Made by a program: the position numbers and the translations under genes. The notes under the pieces were generated by a model. The model was not told where the DNA came from. It did not search any database and saw only the letters and a list, made by a program, of their open reading frames with translations. From Tetracentron sinense (Eukaryota > Streptophyta > Magnoliopsida > Trochodendrales > Trochodendraceae), in the NCBI GenBank assembly GCA_015143295.1, contig CM026557.1, positions 30,699,965 to 30,763,964 of the forward strand: a DNA stretch of 64,000 nucleotides. Direction: 5' to 3'. Every line of letters begins with the position of its first letter. Position 1 is the first letter of the stretch. This document shows, piece by piece, positions 33,302 to 44,930 of the stretch.

Positions 33302-33727
33302 TTAAGTATCTGACGTCGGATTGTGCAAGTATAATCAATATCAGCAATTACATGTAAAATTGAATTCAGCAGAAGTAATGCTCGTCATGGAATTTGATTG
33401 ATAAGAAGTGTACCGAGTATTGTTGTATAGTATTAAATAAAAATTGGAACATTTTGATTCAATTTTACGGGGAGTTTTTCTTGCTAGAACTCAGCATTTG
33501 TTCATTCATTGTCTATTTTCGTCTAAGCTGGACATTTTTTCTTCATCTAACCTGGATTTGTACCAAGTATTGCTGTATAGTATTAACTCTTGTGATTTTG
33601 TGATATTTTTTTTCCTTCTAGCCAAACAGTAGAAAATAGAAGGACAGGGAAACTTTTCCTGGAAAATAATTCTATTGGAAAAGTTTTCTTTTCCATTCTA
33701 TTTTCCATGCAAACAAACACAACCTTA

Positions 33728-33874
33728 TGCTATGTTTGGTTGTTAAGAAAATAGGTGAAAACATGGAAAAGAAAAGAAAATTTTGGATTTCTAATACAAA
33801 TTTGAGTTGTGTTTTGCCCAATTTTCTTTTCTTTTCCATGTTTTCACTTATTTTGTCGGCAACCAAACATAGGG
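33728..33874. mobile_element. Tourist-like MITE, 147 bp, abutting the Harbinger 3' end
   Basis: Ends TGCTATGTTTGGTTG and, inverted, CCCTATGTTTGGTTG; almost the whole element folds into a hairpin (GAAAAC-ATGGAAAAGAAAAG against its complement). It is flanked by TTA at 33725-33727 and 33875-33877. The left TTA is also the right target duplication of the large Harbinger element. Confidence 0.75.
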
Positions 33875-34069
33875 TTAAGGTGGAATGTTTAGAATTGACC
33901 AGTTTTGTTGCTTCAACTTTAATTTTGGGTTTCAGCTAGGCTGAGAGATTTTCCAATTTTATTTTGTAACAGATTCTTCTGAATAGGAAATTATAAGTGT
34001 TTCCTTAATACTACTGCCACAGAGGCGTCTCATCTGCAGTACTGCCTTTTGGATCCTTATATCAATGAG

Positions 34070-35588
34070 GTTATTTTCAATATTGTGTCACAAATATCTT
34101 TTTTCTGTATTTATTTATTTGTATGGTAGTTTCAAATTTTCTGATCTTTTACGAATCCAGCACTAGACCTGTATTCTCCTGCACTAGAGAAGCCTTGGTG
34201 CATGTTTTGGTCACATTAGTCTTGACACTGCAGAATCTTAACATCTAAGTGACCTGAACAGTCATCTGAACCTGGCCAGTTGCATGGGGCTCATAGGCAG
34301 CTCAATTCCTTTTCTTTTCTGTTCTTTTTATTTATTTTTAACTTATTGAGGGGAAACCATAGTTATTCCGAAGTGCTCGATTTTTCATTTTTATCATATA
34401 TTGGTATTAGTGGGTGATATTGAAGAGGGGTTAAATGGAAAAACTAGAATAGTGGATGATAATACCTTGAAATCTAAAGGTTTTAAAATAAGTGAGACTA
34501 AGAAAAGATATCTATACAACTACAATATAACACAGTTAGAGTGTTTCTACAGATGACACCTATGTCTTCCTCTTGATGCCACGTTGGACTCATCATTTGT
34601 GAGGTCACATCATAAATTAAAGTCAATCAATGGGACCCATAATTTTTTCACATTTTCATCTCCTCTCCCATTAACTTCCCCTTATTTATTAGTCCACTCT
34701 TCACCATTTAATGTATGAGATTTGAGATCGAGTTTTCATGTGTATTTCATTGGACAACTTTTTTTTACTTAGTTCTTTACCATTTAAGTAGATGTTATTC
34801 CCCACTCTCCACCATTTAATGAGATTTGAGATTGAATTTCCATGTGTCTTTCATTGATTGCCTTTTCTTTTTCTTTTTTTTAAATTTGGTTTTCTACCAT
34901 TTAAATAGGCGATTCTCCTCCCATATTTTATTTGGATCTCTACTATTTAAAGACATGGTTCTCCTCACTCTCCACATTTAATCAGTTTTTATTTTCTTTT
35001 TGATATTTTTTTCTTATATAGCATACACAATTAATTTCTCTCATTACTACATGAAGTGTTACCAACGCTTCAGTCTCTCTCTTAAATGCTTATGTGATCT
35101 CCACCCTTTCTCAACTCTTCTCTATCACCAATTCGTCTTCAACTATTTAAAGAAAGCTCTTCCACGGTTCTCTCTCTGCAGCATCTATAGAAGGGAGATT
35201 AGAGCGGTTAATGGAGGAAACCTTAATAATGAGCAGAAAGAGGAGGCGGAGGCTGAAAAATAGTCTTAGTTCTTCCTTTTTTTAGTCCCACTCACTATCT
35301 ATTTTCAAAGAAGTTTTCAGTGAATCCACAGGCTCTACTCCGAGGAGGTTCTCTAAATGACCTTTTGCATGGCCTTCGTACTCCAAGCCAAGAACATCTG
35401 GGTGTTGTTGACTCGACAACATATTACGTTGAAGGCAAACAAGAATTGCATAGCTTCCAGGAGATGAACTACCCTTCTTGTTATCCTACAGGGTTGACGA
35501 CGAAGTTGAAGCCCCACCATTGTCTTTTTGTTCCTATTCTTTTACTACTCTCTCTCCTCCTCTCGACAAAAAGCCCCCTTATGTTGTT
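34070..35588 (+). other. No clear gene; possible exon at 35319-35491
   Basis: Mostly AT-rich sequence with imperfect repeats of a CCATTTAATGAGATTTGAGAT type (about 34695-34980). A stretch after TTTTCAG at 35313-35319 reads NPQALLRGGSLNDLLHGLR and then TTYYVEGKQELHSFQEMNYP up to a CCTACAG/GG junction near 35491, which looks exon-like. I do not recognise it, and it has no visible partner exon. It could be a further SAC3-locus exon or unrelated. Confidence 0.3.
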
Positions 35589-36317
35589 CAATGTTTTAAA
35601 ACATGAAGGCGTGAGGCAAGGTGTTAGGACTTCAAGATGCATGAAGCATAAGCCTCGAGGCGTGAGACTTAAGCCTTACAAGAAAGCTTTATGCTCTCAT
35701 TTTAACAAGGAGAAAATACATTTACACCCCCTGAGGTTTGACGAAAATACACATAGATCCCCTCAATTTTCAAAACATGCATTAGTTACCCGTACTTTTC
35801 AAAATAATGACAATTACACCCCTTCCGTCAATTGACCATCAGTCAATTGACAGACCTGCCGATGTCATGCAATAAACTCTATAAAATTTCAAAATTACCC
35901 CTTGAATCATTTTGGGAGAAAATACATTTACACCCCCTGAGGTTTGATGGAATTACACATAGACCCCCTAAGGTTTGACGGAAATACACATAGACCCCTG
36001 AGGTTTGATGAAAATACACATAGACCCCCCCGTTTTCAGAAAATACATTAGGCACCCTTATTTTGCAAATCCAACAATTACAATGAATTAGAAGTATTAT
36101 TGGTGGCTAGTGGTGAAAAATCTAGGATTCAGATTCTCAATTAAGCAAATGGATCTATGAATAGTGGCCTAATTACAATGAATTAGAAGTTTCTTTTTCT
36201 TTGTAAGTTTTGATTGAACCTATAATCTCAGTGTTGCAACATAGCATGATGCAATTGAGTCATAGGTTCAATTAGCGTGATCTCGAAAACCATTGTTGGA
36301 ATCTATTTGATTACTAA

Positions 36318-38887
36318 TGTAAGCACCCAATTTTTACACCCTCCTTAACCATGGTTAAGCAATCTAACCATGGTTAACCCCAGTCCTGCCCTAGTTAAAC
36401 CCTAGGTCAACCCTAGGTTAAACCTAAGACCCATAGGTGACCAAACCAAGGCCCCTAGGGCTTAAACCCGTAGACAAACCACCCTGGGCCCATACAAGGC
36501 CCACAAACCTTAACCAAGCCTTAAGAGAGAGGGCCTAGCCCCAAAATTCAAAAATCTCAGAATGTCGGTAGTTCATCTACCGACATTCCTTTTATGGTTA
36601 GAATCCATACTGCATGGTGTGCATTAAACACAGGTCAGACCCTGTTTTTGGAAAAGTCCAGGAATGGCGGTAGAGTTTCTACCGCCATTTATCTTTGTGC
36701 TCTATAAGGGAATGGCGGTACTGGAATTACCGCCATTCCCAGTTTGTGTAAAATCAGACTCCTCCTACCCCCCTGTGCACTCAGGCATGCCTCTGGCCTC
36801 CTCCACTCCCTTTTGCGACCTCTGCCAAACCCTCGTCCTTATCCCCTTGGTGTCCCTAACTCCTTGGCCTATAAATTAGCACCTTCTTCAACCTTCAAAC
36901 CCATGCCAAAACTCAATGGAGAAACCTTGCAAAAATCCAAAAAATCCCAAAGGAAAGAGCTTGCTGGAACTCTGTGGACTCCAAAGGAAAAGCTTGTCCC
37001 CACCAAGACCTTAGTCTAAGGGTAAGACCAAGACCAGGAGATTTCAAGGACCATTCTAGGTCCCTCTCGATTGTGCATCACCACTATAGCCATTGTGCAG
37101 AGCAGACCAGTAGGGTAGAGTCTTCTCTTACCTTTTTCCCTCCTGTTAAAGCATTGTGAGCCCCTGGTCCTACTCCAGGGGACTTTTATTTCAATTAAGC
37201 CCAAGGACATAGGTCCCCTTGTCTCCCTCGTAGGCATGGGGACCCTCTCAAGGGTAGATTCCACGGCGATGCGGCCTTTAAGGCCTTGCAATGTGTAGGG
37301 CACTCCCCCTAAGCTTCTGGGGAACTCTCAGTCCATGAGGGACCCCTTGAAAGTATGGTAGTACAGTGTCACAAGGGAAAAGTCAGTTTCTGGAAAATTT
37401 CCAAAATTGTAGTAAACACGGTACCGCCATTCCGGGTCTTCCCCATTCTAATAGCTCTAGGCCCCATTTCAGTGAGCCCTGGTCCATTCCAGGGCTTAGT
37501 TTAGGTCCCTGAGACCTCCCTCTACCATCCCTGGATCTTCCAGGCTCCCTAGGCTAACCCAACAATGGTTAAAACCACCAAAATTGGAAACTTCCCAGAA
37601 TATCGGCAAAAAGTCTACCAACATCTTGGACTTCTAGGCACATGAACAAAATGGCCATCGTGAGCCCAATTCAGACCAGGCCCAGGACTTGCCCTAAAGT
37701 CCCCTGAACTCCTGCCAGGGTCCAGAATCCTTGAGCATCACCCTTGACCTCTCCTTTTGGCTAGAAAGCCACTGTTGAGAAAACAACATAGTAGCTATAG
37801 AATAACTACTACCAATTCCATTCTACAGAGAAATTGAATTGGCAGTGATTATTCTACTGCTAATCCCATTGTTTTACATAACAGTGGCCTTGCATAAGGC
37901 TCAGATTAGTAAGAGGCCATTCTAGGCCCTGCTGCACTCGCCTGGGTCCACCCTGACCGGACTAGGACCTTAACTGGGGTTAAACTTAACCCCGGTTAAT
38001 TTCTAACCATGGTTAGACCAATAATAACCTTGGAAAAATCCCTAAAATCTCTAAAAAATATCTAAAAAATGCAGAATGGACCATAAATTTAACATTGGAT
38101 CTTTTAAACCCTGGTTAGCAGTCCTGACCATGGTTAACTCATCTTTTAACTCCGGTTAAGCATCCTTTGGCTTCCGGGCTCATCCCTTGGCCCCGAGCCC
38201 ATATCTTAGTCTCCGGGCTTAACTTAGGCTCCGGCCCATACCTTGGCCTCCGGGCCCAACCCCTAGCCTCCGGGCTCAATTTTAGGTCTCCGAGCCCATG
38301 TCTTGGCCTTTGGGCCCACACCCTTAGCCTCTGGGTAGAACCTTGGCCTCCAGGCGCAACCCTTAGCCTCTGGATCCAATCATTGGCCTCCAGGCCCCAT
38401 CATCGCTTCCGGGGCCACACCCTTGGCCTCCGGGCCCAACCACGCACTTGACCAACCTGGTCAACCAAACCTTAGTCTCCGGACTAAACCTTAGCCACCC
38501 CGATGCACACACACACTCCCCTAGCCTCGGCACGGGCTCATGTGCCAGAATTACGTTTGGTCTGATCTCACCCCATGTGAGTACGTAGACAACCCTACAC
38601 GGGTTCGACCGTAGTTAGGATTTTTCCTTTCTTGGATTAATATAATCTAAAACTTAAGCATTTGATTACAACTTTGACATTAATTTGGCTTATACCTAGG
38701 GAGTAGGTAATAATTGTAAAATGAAGGTCCCAGAGTGTCTAACACAGTCCCGGGGACTTAATCGAATCTCTTATCTAGACTCTCATGTAGACCATAAGAC
38801 CATATCTATATCCGGGATTTATCCCTCAAAATTAATAAGTGACGACTCTTAATCAGAAACCAGTGAGCATAAAAATCCGTGCTCACA
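36318..38887 (+). mobile_element. Solo LTR, 2570 bp, inside the MULE
   Basis: It runs from TGTAAGCACCCAATTTTTA to TAAAAATCCGTGCTCACA, so the ends are imperfect inverted repeats in TG...CA form. The flanks ACTAA (36313-36317) and ACTTA (38888-38892) match at four of five bases, consistent with an aged target duplication. It contains many TAACCATGGTTAAG palindromes (36345-36420 and 37975-38160), a promoter-like CCTATAAATTAGC near 36867 and a CTCCGGGCCCAA minisatellite. It has no coding content. Confidence 0.6.
38160..38470. repeat. Minisatellite TTGGCCTCCGGGCCCAACCC
   Basis: About a dozen degenerate units of roughly 20-25 bp built around GCCTCCGGGCCCA. It is strikingly GC-rich compared with the surrounding DNA and lies near the 3' end of the solo LTR. 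The open frame across it is a repeat artefact. Confidence 0.8.
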
Positions 38888-39249
38888 ACTTATACTATGT
38901 AAAGTCATAAAGTTATTCCATATAGATGTTCCAATATACCCATATATGTATTTTGAGTATAGAGTGGTCTTCTTCCGCTTGTTCCTCTTCTATCAAACGC
39001 TCTAACAAATGGTACCTGAGATCAGACTCTATAGGGCATGCATAGAGTGGTCTTGCCCTTAGATAGACCACCAAGAGGTGAAGTTCCTATAAGCCAATAG
39101 TTACCAAAAGGAGAAGCAAAAATGAGAAGTAAAACAAAAGCGATAAGCGGGAAGCGAGACTCAAAATATCATTGAGAACGAGAAGTGAGAAATGAGATAT
39201 GGACGCCACATTCCCATTATATCAATATGGGCAGCCATACCTTATACTT

Positions 39250-42066
39250 TACTAGTGACGCCCTGAACCTGCGCCTAGGGAATCATGTTCCGAGACGTGT
39301 GCCTATTCGTCATAACCACACAAGTGGAAGACTTTACTTGCAAAAATGCCGGAAATTTAAACATTTATCAGATGCTTTTGATAAAGCAATATACACATTC
39401 ATCACAATATCCATCATACAAATCAAATACCTGTATTATTTACATTTTCGTCTGTTTACAAAAGTAGGTGCCACTACTGCATCGGGTATAATCTCTACAG
39501 TATCCAAAATGTCCAGAGGTCCAACATCTACTGCTCAGCAGCTCCGAGATCTGCTGACATGAAATGTGAGTGAGCTATGAAACCCAATAAAACCACACTC
39601 CATCTAGACTACTTTCCACATAATAACACGCATCAATAATGATATAATAAACAATTCAGTTTTCATGTTACAGTAAAATAAAATAGTATATAATAAACTG
39701 TGACCTAAGGCCACTTAGGGTTATGTCACCCTATCCGAGGTTCTCAACCTCCTATTGTTTCTCAATTATGGAGTTTATTTATGAAATGATGTTCATATTA
39801 TCAAGTTATCATTTCAATCATTGTTTCATTTCGAGTCCTTAGACTCTATTAACTGGCCACTACCCATAAATGCTCATCTTAAAGTCTTTAAACCTTATTA
39901 AATCTTAAGCACTTTAGACTTCACACATTTCTGGGCATTATCCGATCACAACCATACATGGAGTCGTTTAGACTCACATACGCCATTCCGGTCTTCACCC
40001 GAACACGACCAAATCTTGGGTATACCAACCCAAACCACTTGAAATCCGAAGGTTCCATATCAAACTCTTGAGTACACCGACCCAGACAAATACACAAACC
40101 TTGAGTACACCAACCCAGATAAGTTCGAATCCGAAGATTACACAAACAACTCGGGCATTCACCCATTAAGGAGCTACTCTTTAATTCAATTGACTGCCAA
40201 CATTTACTGTGTATCCGCCGCTATCTCCCGACTATAGTCACGAAGGGACCCCAAAAATCTCGTCTACCGCCTCTTTTGGCAAGCCAACGGAGGGACCCCG
40301 GTTCCCATTTGGACACCGTCATCTCCTGACTATATACCACGAAGGAACCCCAGTAGACAGACCGCCGTTATCTTCTGACCTAACCAAAGAAGAACCCTGA
40401 ACTATACACTATATGATGTTTAGTCACTTTAAACTCCTTAGGACTCCATCTTTTGACTATCAGTCATAGAGGAATCCTAGGTCTTATTAGACACCGTCTC
40501 TCCTGACCTAGTCAAAGAGGAACCACGACGACCTACACACAGACCGACATCTCTAATCTATCAATCATAGAGGAACCCCGGTTCTATATAGACGCCACCT
40601 CTCCAGACCTAGACAAAGAGGAACCACGGCCCATACTTAACCCCGATTAGATTTTCTAACCACAAAACAATCCTGGCTATCTCAAGCCTTGCTTGAATAA
40701 CTTAAACAATTGGGCCTCGCACCCGTGGTCCAAGTCCGAGAGTATATTGTGTCGATAGGGAACACAACCGGGCCAATGAATCCGTTCATTGCTTCTAACA
40801 AATTAAAAATAATATTTTGACACCCAAGGGTGACATCACAACATACAAGGAAGCAAAACCGGGCTTCCAGGAGGTCCAAACACTGTGGCGAATCAAAACC
40901 CCAAAATTTGTGCACTAGCGATCGATCGCAGTGTTAGGTGATCGATCGCCCATCCAATTCGAGCTGAAATTTCGGGCTTTAACAGTCTAAAACCGAGGAT
41001 ACATTCCTCTTCTCAATTTTTAATCCCTTCTCATACATTCCATACACCAACCACAGGGTCTCCGACCCTTTCCCATTCACTCCATAAATCATCACACCAT
41101 TCCACAAAAAAAAAATAGTTTAAATAAGGGAAGATAGAAGAGAGGGAAAGGGATTTTACCCACTACGTGATCTTCAAGGCTCCGTGGAAAAAAACCGACG
41201 TTGCCAATGCGTCGGGAGCGTCGAATAACACTAAGGTAGCTTCCCTTTTCTTTCTCTCCTCTTTCTCTCTACTTTCTCTCTCTAGAAATCAAAGGGGCAG
41301 AGCTTCAGCTCTTAATAGTTCGTGGCAAAATGAGGGGGGTGCCTCTCTATATATAGGCACAAACCCGCCTACGTGGCACCACTTGGGCGAACCCATGTGA
41401 TGACACATGGACAATGCCACGTGGCATTTGACTCGATTGACTGGTTTGATCGGTATTCCGATTTTGGCACGCTTACGACCCCCGTAAACCTACTAAATGA
41501 CGTGCTACAAAGGCGAAACAACAGGTGACTAAACTAGGGGCAGTCCGACACCCACTGTGTGAATTTTGGGGAAAAATTCTGAGTTTTGACAGTGGAAAAT
41601 AGGTCCGAAAGAAAATTGCAAACCCCACAAATTTCCTGATTTTGGATACAAAACATGCTGCCGTTTCTTCGTTTGAGATGATGAACTGCCGAAACGACAG
41701 AGAGTCGTCCTCACGGTCAACTGACACGCAGTGGTATGAGTTTTGCGGATTTCTATTGGAACACTCGATAAATATCGAGTCCCAACTGAACTTCGAAAAT
41801 CTGTGAATTTTTTGGTTTTCTTGATTTTCTTACGATAAGGCCCCCGCGGTCTTGCGAATCAATGCGTGACGGAACCGGTACGAGGGGTGACCATCCCGAT
41901 AGCCGACCCGTACGTTGTATACGATTTTCGAGGAAAAAAACTGAAATTTTATTGGTACAACCCAATCTCGAAAAAAACCCACTTTTCACAAATTTAACAA
42001 ACACTTAACTAATTAACCTCAGTTAAGGACCCATAATTTTATTATATTAAAATTATGGGTCCTTAC
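39250..42066. repeat. LTR-like repeat sequence, boundaries uncertain
   Basis: It begins around GTGACGCCCTGAACCTGCG and ends in a hairpin (GGACCCATAATTTTA and its complement) with CCTTACA at 42066. The layout resembles the solo LTR at 20687: early text ending in GTGAGTGAGCTATGAAACCC, then tandem blocks, then a TATA-like TCTATATATAGG at 41346. It is likely another gypsy LTR or LTR fragment, but I found no matching target duplication. There is no coding capacity. Confidence 0.4.
40205..40640. repeat. Tandem repeats of a CTCTCCTGACCTAGTCAAAG type
   Basis: Six or so degenerate units of 50-65 bp, each with a CCGTCATCTCCTGAC-like part followed by GTCAAAGAGGAACCACG-like text. They lie inside the LTR-like repeat at 39250-42066. 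Confidence 0.65.
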
Positions 42067-43317
42067 ATTACCTCACATGAGACGTATTGAGATTACAGGT
42101 TCAATCCCAACTCACCTACTAAAAGAAAAAGAAACCTCTAATTCATTGTAATTAGGCCACTATTCATAGATCGCTTACTATATTGAGAATTTGAATCTTA
42201 GAGTTTTCACTGCTAGCCACCAATAATACTTCTAATTCATTGTAATTGTTGGATTTGCAAAGTAAGGGTGCCTAAAGTATTTTCTGAAAACTGAAGGGGT
42301 CTATTTGTATTTTCGTCAAACCTCAGGGGGTTTATGTGTATTTTTCGTTAAACCTCAGGGGGTGTAAATGTATTTTCCCCAAAAATGATTCAAGGGGTAA
42401 TTTTGGAATTTTATATATTTTATTGCATGACATCAGCATGTCTGTTAGTTGACTGATGGTCAACTGACGGAAGGGGTATAAGTGTCATTATTTTGAAAAC
42501 TAAGGGTACCTAATGTATTTTTTGAAAATTGAGGGGGTCTAGTGTATTTTCGTCAAACCTCAGGGGGTGTAAATATATTTTCCCCTTTTAACAAATAAAT
42601 AAAATATAAGAAAAATTGTTAAAATATTCAAAAAGTTATTAAAAAATTATAGTATATATATACACATAAAGAGAGAGAGAGAGAGAGATATTTGTTTCTG
42701 TGTGCATGTAGGCGCACGCGTAAACATAGGAAATACTATATAAATATTTAACTATCAAAAATATAAAATAAGAATGGCTTGCAAATGCTGAATTTTAGAT
42801 TTACTTTTTTTTGTTCAAATACATATTGAAAATAATGTTCAATCATCAATTCATGTGGTGGATTTAGAAATTCAGTAAAATATTGCGAAGAAGTCATGAA
42901 CTACATTATAGGCCAATGACTCCAAAACTTTGCAATATCTACTAGGGAAATAGTGTGAATTAGATTCAAATGATTTTAAAATGCTAAATACGTTTAACGT
43001 AATACATTAAGTGTTAGTTGAAACCAATATCATCGTCATTTTCAATGATTTATCTGAACTAAATGAAGTGTCATTTGTTATTAGTTAAAACAAGTAACAA
43101 ATTAAAAAATCGACATTGAAGTCTCAGTTGTGGCTAAAACCCTAATTTTAGTCAATGTATGCCATAGACATAAAGCGATCTCAAGGTGTGTGCCTCACAC
43201 TTGAGGCGTGAGCTTCATGGGATTTAAGTCTCTTGGTTGAGTCTCAAGGCATTTTCCTTAAGCCTTATTCCCAGACGAGCCTCAAGGCGTAAGCCTCACA
43301 CGCCTTTTAAAACATTG

Positions 43318-44380
43318 AATTGTTGTTGCTTAACCTTTCATGGAACTAGAAATTTCCAAATTTCTGAAAAGACATCATTTTGGGTAGTTATTTGTGTCTA
43401 GATTACGTGTTGGGACGTGATTTGTGTTAGTTTTGTTAGTGGAAGTCTTATCTCTAAATTGAAGAATAAGATCCCCCATTAGTCTCACGTTTAACCTTTA
43501 GTTTAAGGGGTGGTCTGGAATTTGAACAATCCGGATTTGGCTTAGTGTGCGATGTAGGCTTAATGTCCATTTAAGTTAATGACCTAAGGTTCACTGCATA
43601 ACACTTCAAATAAACAAGCCGCAGCATTGAAAAAGTATGTTGTTTATATCAGTATCTTTTGAGATTTTATTTATTGAATTGAACTATTGAATTAAGAAGA
43701 TAAAAGGAATTGTACATATCTCAACACCCACTATACCCCTAAGTCCCTAACCCTATCTCTAAAACTAACTCAAATTACAAAACTAAACGCCCAAAAACAC
43801 TCCTTTAAGTGTGGTAGGTATTTCATTATATTTTATTTTGTTTGTATTTCTTTGGTTCCTTTTTACCAGAATTTATTTTTCTTTGACCAAATTTTCTCTT
43901 ATCAACTTAAATTTAAAATTCTGCCACACTTTTTTTCATTTTGGCATTTCCATGTATAGCACCAACTTCTTACTTCTTTACCAATTTAAATTTAATTTGT
44001 ACACTTTTTTTCCTTTTGACATTATCGTGCATCGCACGGGCTTCTTGTATAGAATGAAACTTTAGTAAGGCAGTAATTAAGATTGATGACTCTTTGGTGA
44101 CCTTTCCCTGTTCCACAATGGGCTAGCCTCAATAGATATTCTATTGCCACTTTATGTAGTGAGAAAAGCTCTTTGATAGGCTTTCACGCCAATTCCAGTC
44201 CTTGTAATCAACCACTTCGATTAAAGGGCCGAAACTTGGCCTAGGAGCAAAAAACCTAAACACAGAAGAAGCGCCTTCAATAGGAGATTCCCTAAAGCTT
44301 ATCAGTTCCGGTATCTTAACTCAGTTAATATAAGGTTGGATAGATTGAGGAGAGTACCACCCACTGAATTAGAGTTGGAT
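43318..44380. other. No gene seen; AT-rich
   Basis: There are short open frames only, with low-complexity Phe/Leu/Tyr-rich translations typical of AT-rich non-coding DNA. No repeat family was recognised. Confidence 0.45.
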
Positions 44381-44384
44381 GGTT

Positions 44385-44930
44385 AAAGTAGATATGTGCC
44401 TCTGGAGTGCTATGTTGCAAGCGTGTTATGATAAAACCAAAAGTAAAGTTTTATAAGACAATGTTAAGACGAGATAGCTTTATGGAGTAGAATATTGGAT
44501 GACCAAGAAGCAAACATATTCATAAACTTAGTGTAGCCGAAATGAAGTCGTTGAGATGGATGAGATGAAGGATAATGAATGAAAGATTAGAAATGAGTGC
44601 ATTCAAGGGTATGAGAGTAGCTCTAGTAAGTGATTAATAAAGAGGAGTCGATTGAGATTGGTTAGACACATTCAGTGAACACCAATAAAAAGAGGAGCCG
44701 ATTGAGGTTGGTTAGACACATTTAGTGAACACCAACAACTGTGCTAGTGAGGAGTAATTTTATGCAAATTGAAGGCGTTAAAAAGTTGGGTGGGAGGACA
44801 AAATGACGTGGATGGAGATAGTGAAGAAAGATTTGATAGGCTTTGACGATGTTATGACTTTTAGTAAAATGAAATGGCGGAAAACAATTTATGCTCTAAG
44901 CATTAATCTTGATGATGGACTATATAACTT
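44385..44930 (+). pseudogene. RTE-type LINE 3' end remnant
   Basis: Translated in shifting frames it gives a YGVEYWMTKKQTYS-like piece, a VAEMKSLRWMRMKD-like piece, an RLVRHIQ-like piece, and finally MTWMEIVKKDLIGF and MKWRKTIYAL. This matches the C-terminal tail of plant RTE-clade retrotransposon proteins (consensus order: YGSECW, AEMRMLRWM, RWFGHV, KDL, WRKRI). It is heavily mutated and includes a local direct duplication (AAAGAGGAGTCGATTGAGATTGG near 44640 and again near 44690). Confidence 0.6.

Larger units (their letters stand above)
26235..33724 (+). mobile_element. PIF/Harbinger element carrying host gene fragments, 7.5 kb
   Basis: The termini GGCTCTGTTTGTTTGCAAGG and, inverted, GGTTGTGTTTGTTTGCATGG are flanked by TTA on both sides (26232-26234 and 33725-33727), the PIF/Harbinger target duplication. 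The subterminal regions also resemble each other (GGAAAA-rich). Cargo in order on the plus strand: transposase gene (27605-28859), Myb/SANT-like gene (29322-30322), an unidentified exon-like piece (about 31069-31171), TOL gene exons (31291-31993) and choline kinase exons (32832-33301). Both element genes carry one nonsense codon, so this copy is probably not autonomous. Confidence 0.8.
25723..34069 (+). pseudogene. SAC3/GANP-family pseudogene split by a Harbinger insertion
   Basis: There are three exons. A (25723-25939): VKFHIISHHKL, shift, MEQLTKSLASLYGLYDAN, NEAEFRSFYVLLHL. B (26049-26134): GETLALWFRCVASPIIKS, CFARRILR. C (33973-34069): after FF, a TGA, then IGNYKCFL and EASHLQYCLLDPYINE. 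Phases agree: B ends with two bases of an Arg codon that C completes. This is the PCI-region core of plant SAC3-family proteins (mRNA export/transcription-coupled; nearest by recall SAC3C). The 26235-33724 Harbinger element sits in the B-C intron. The frameshift in A, the TGA in C (a CGA-to-TGA type change) and the absence of further exons show it is dead. Exon D could not be found downstream. Confidence 0.75.
35709..42585. mobile_element. Mutator-like element with long TIRs, 6.9 kb, no transposase
   Basis: Perfect 9-bp duplications TTTTAACAA flank it (35700-35708 and 42586-42594). The long terminal inverted repeats of about 500 bp start GGAGAAAATACATTTACACC on the left and GGGGAAAATATATTTACACC on the right (inverted). 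They contain internally repeated CCCTGAGGTTTGACG-type units. The inverted homology fades near 36225 and 42085. A 9-bp duplication with long TIRs is the MULE signature. The interior holds no transposase frame and is largely nested LTR-type sequence. Confidence 0.85.
35589..43317. mobile_element. hAT-like MITE split by a Mutator-like element
   Basis: The outer ends CAATGTTTTAAAACATGAAGG and, inverted, CAATGTTTTAAAAGGCGTGTG form inverted repeats with GAGGCGTGAG-rich subterminal sequence on both sides. Excluding the 35709-42585 insertion and one copy of its target site, the element is about 830 bp. No exact 8-bp target duplication could be confirmed (ATGTTGTT on the left, AATTGTTG on the right). 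The superfamily call rests on the CA-rich terminus and is tentative. Confidence 0.5.

Noticed and set aside
36318-42066. A single element from TGTAAGCACCC to GGGTCCTTACA
   Set aside because: The ends look like a TG...CA pair, but no target duplication fits. The TGTAAGCACCC start pairs better with TAAAAATCCGTGCTCACA at 38887, flanked by ACTAA/ACTTA.
42085-42130. tRNA gene (CAGGTTCAATCCCAACTC resembles a B box)
   Set aside because: There is no A box, no cloverleaf and no acceptor pairing. The stretch belongs to the MULE inverted repeat and recurs inverted near 36210.
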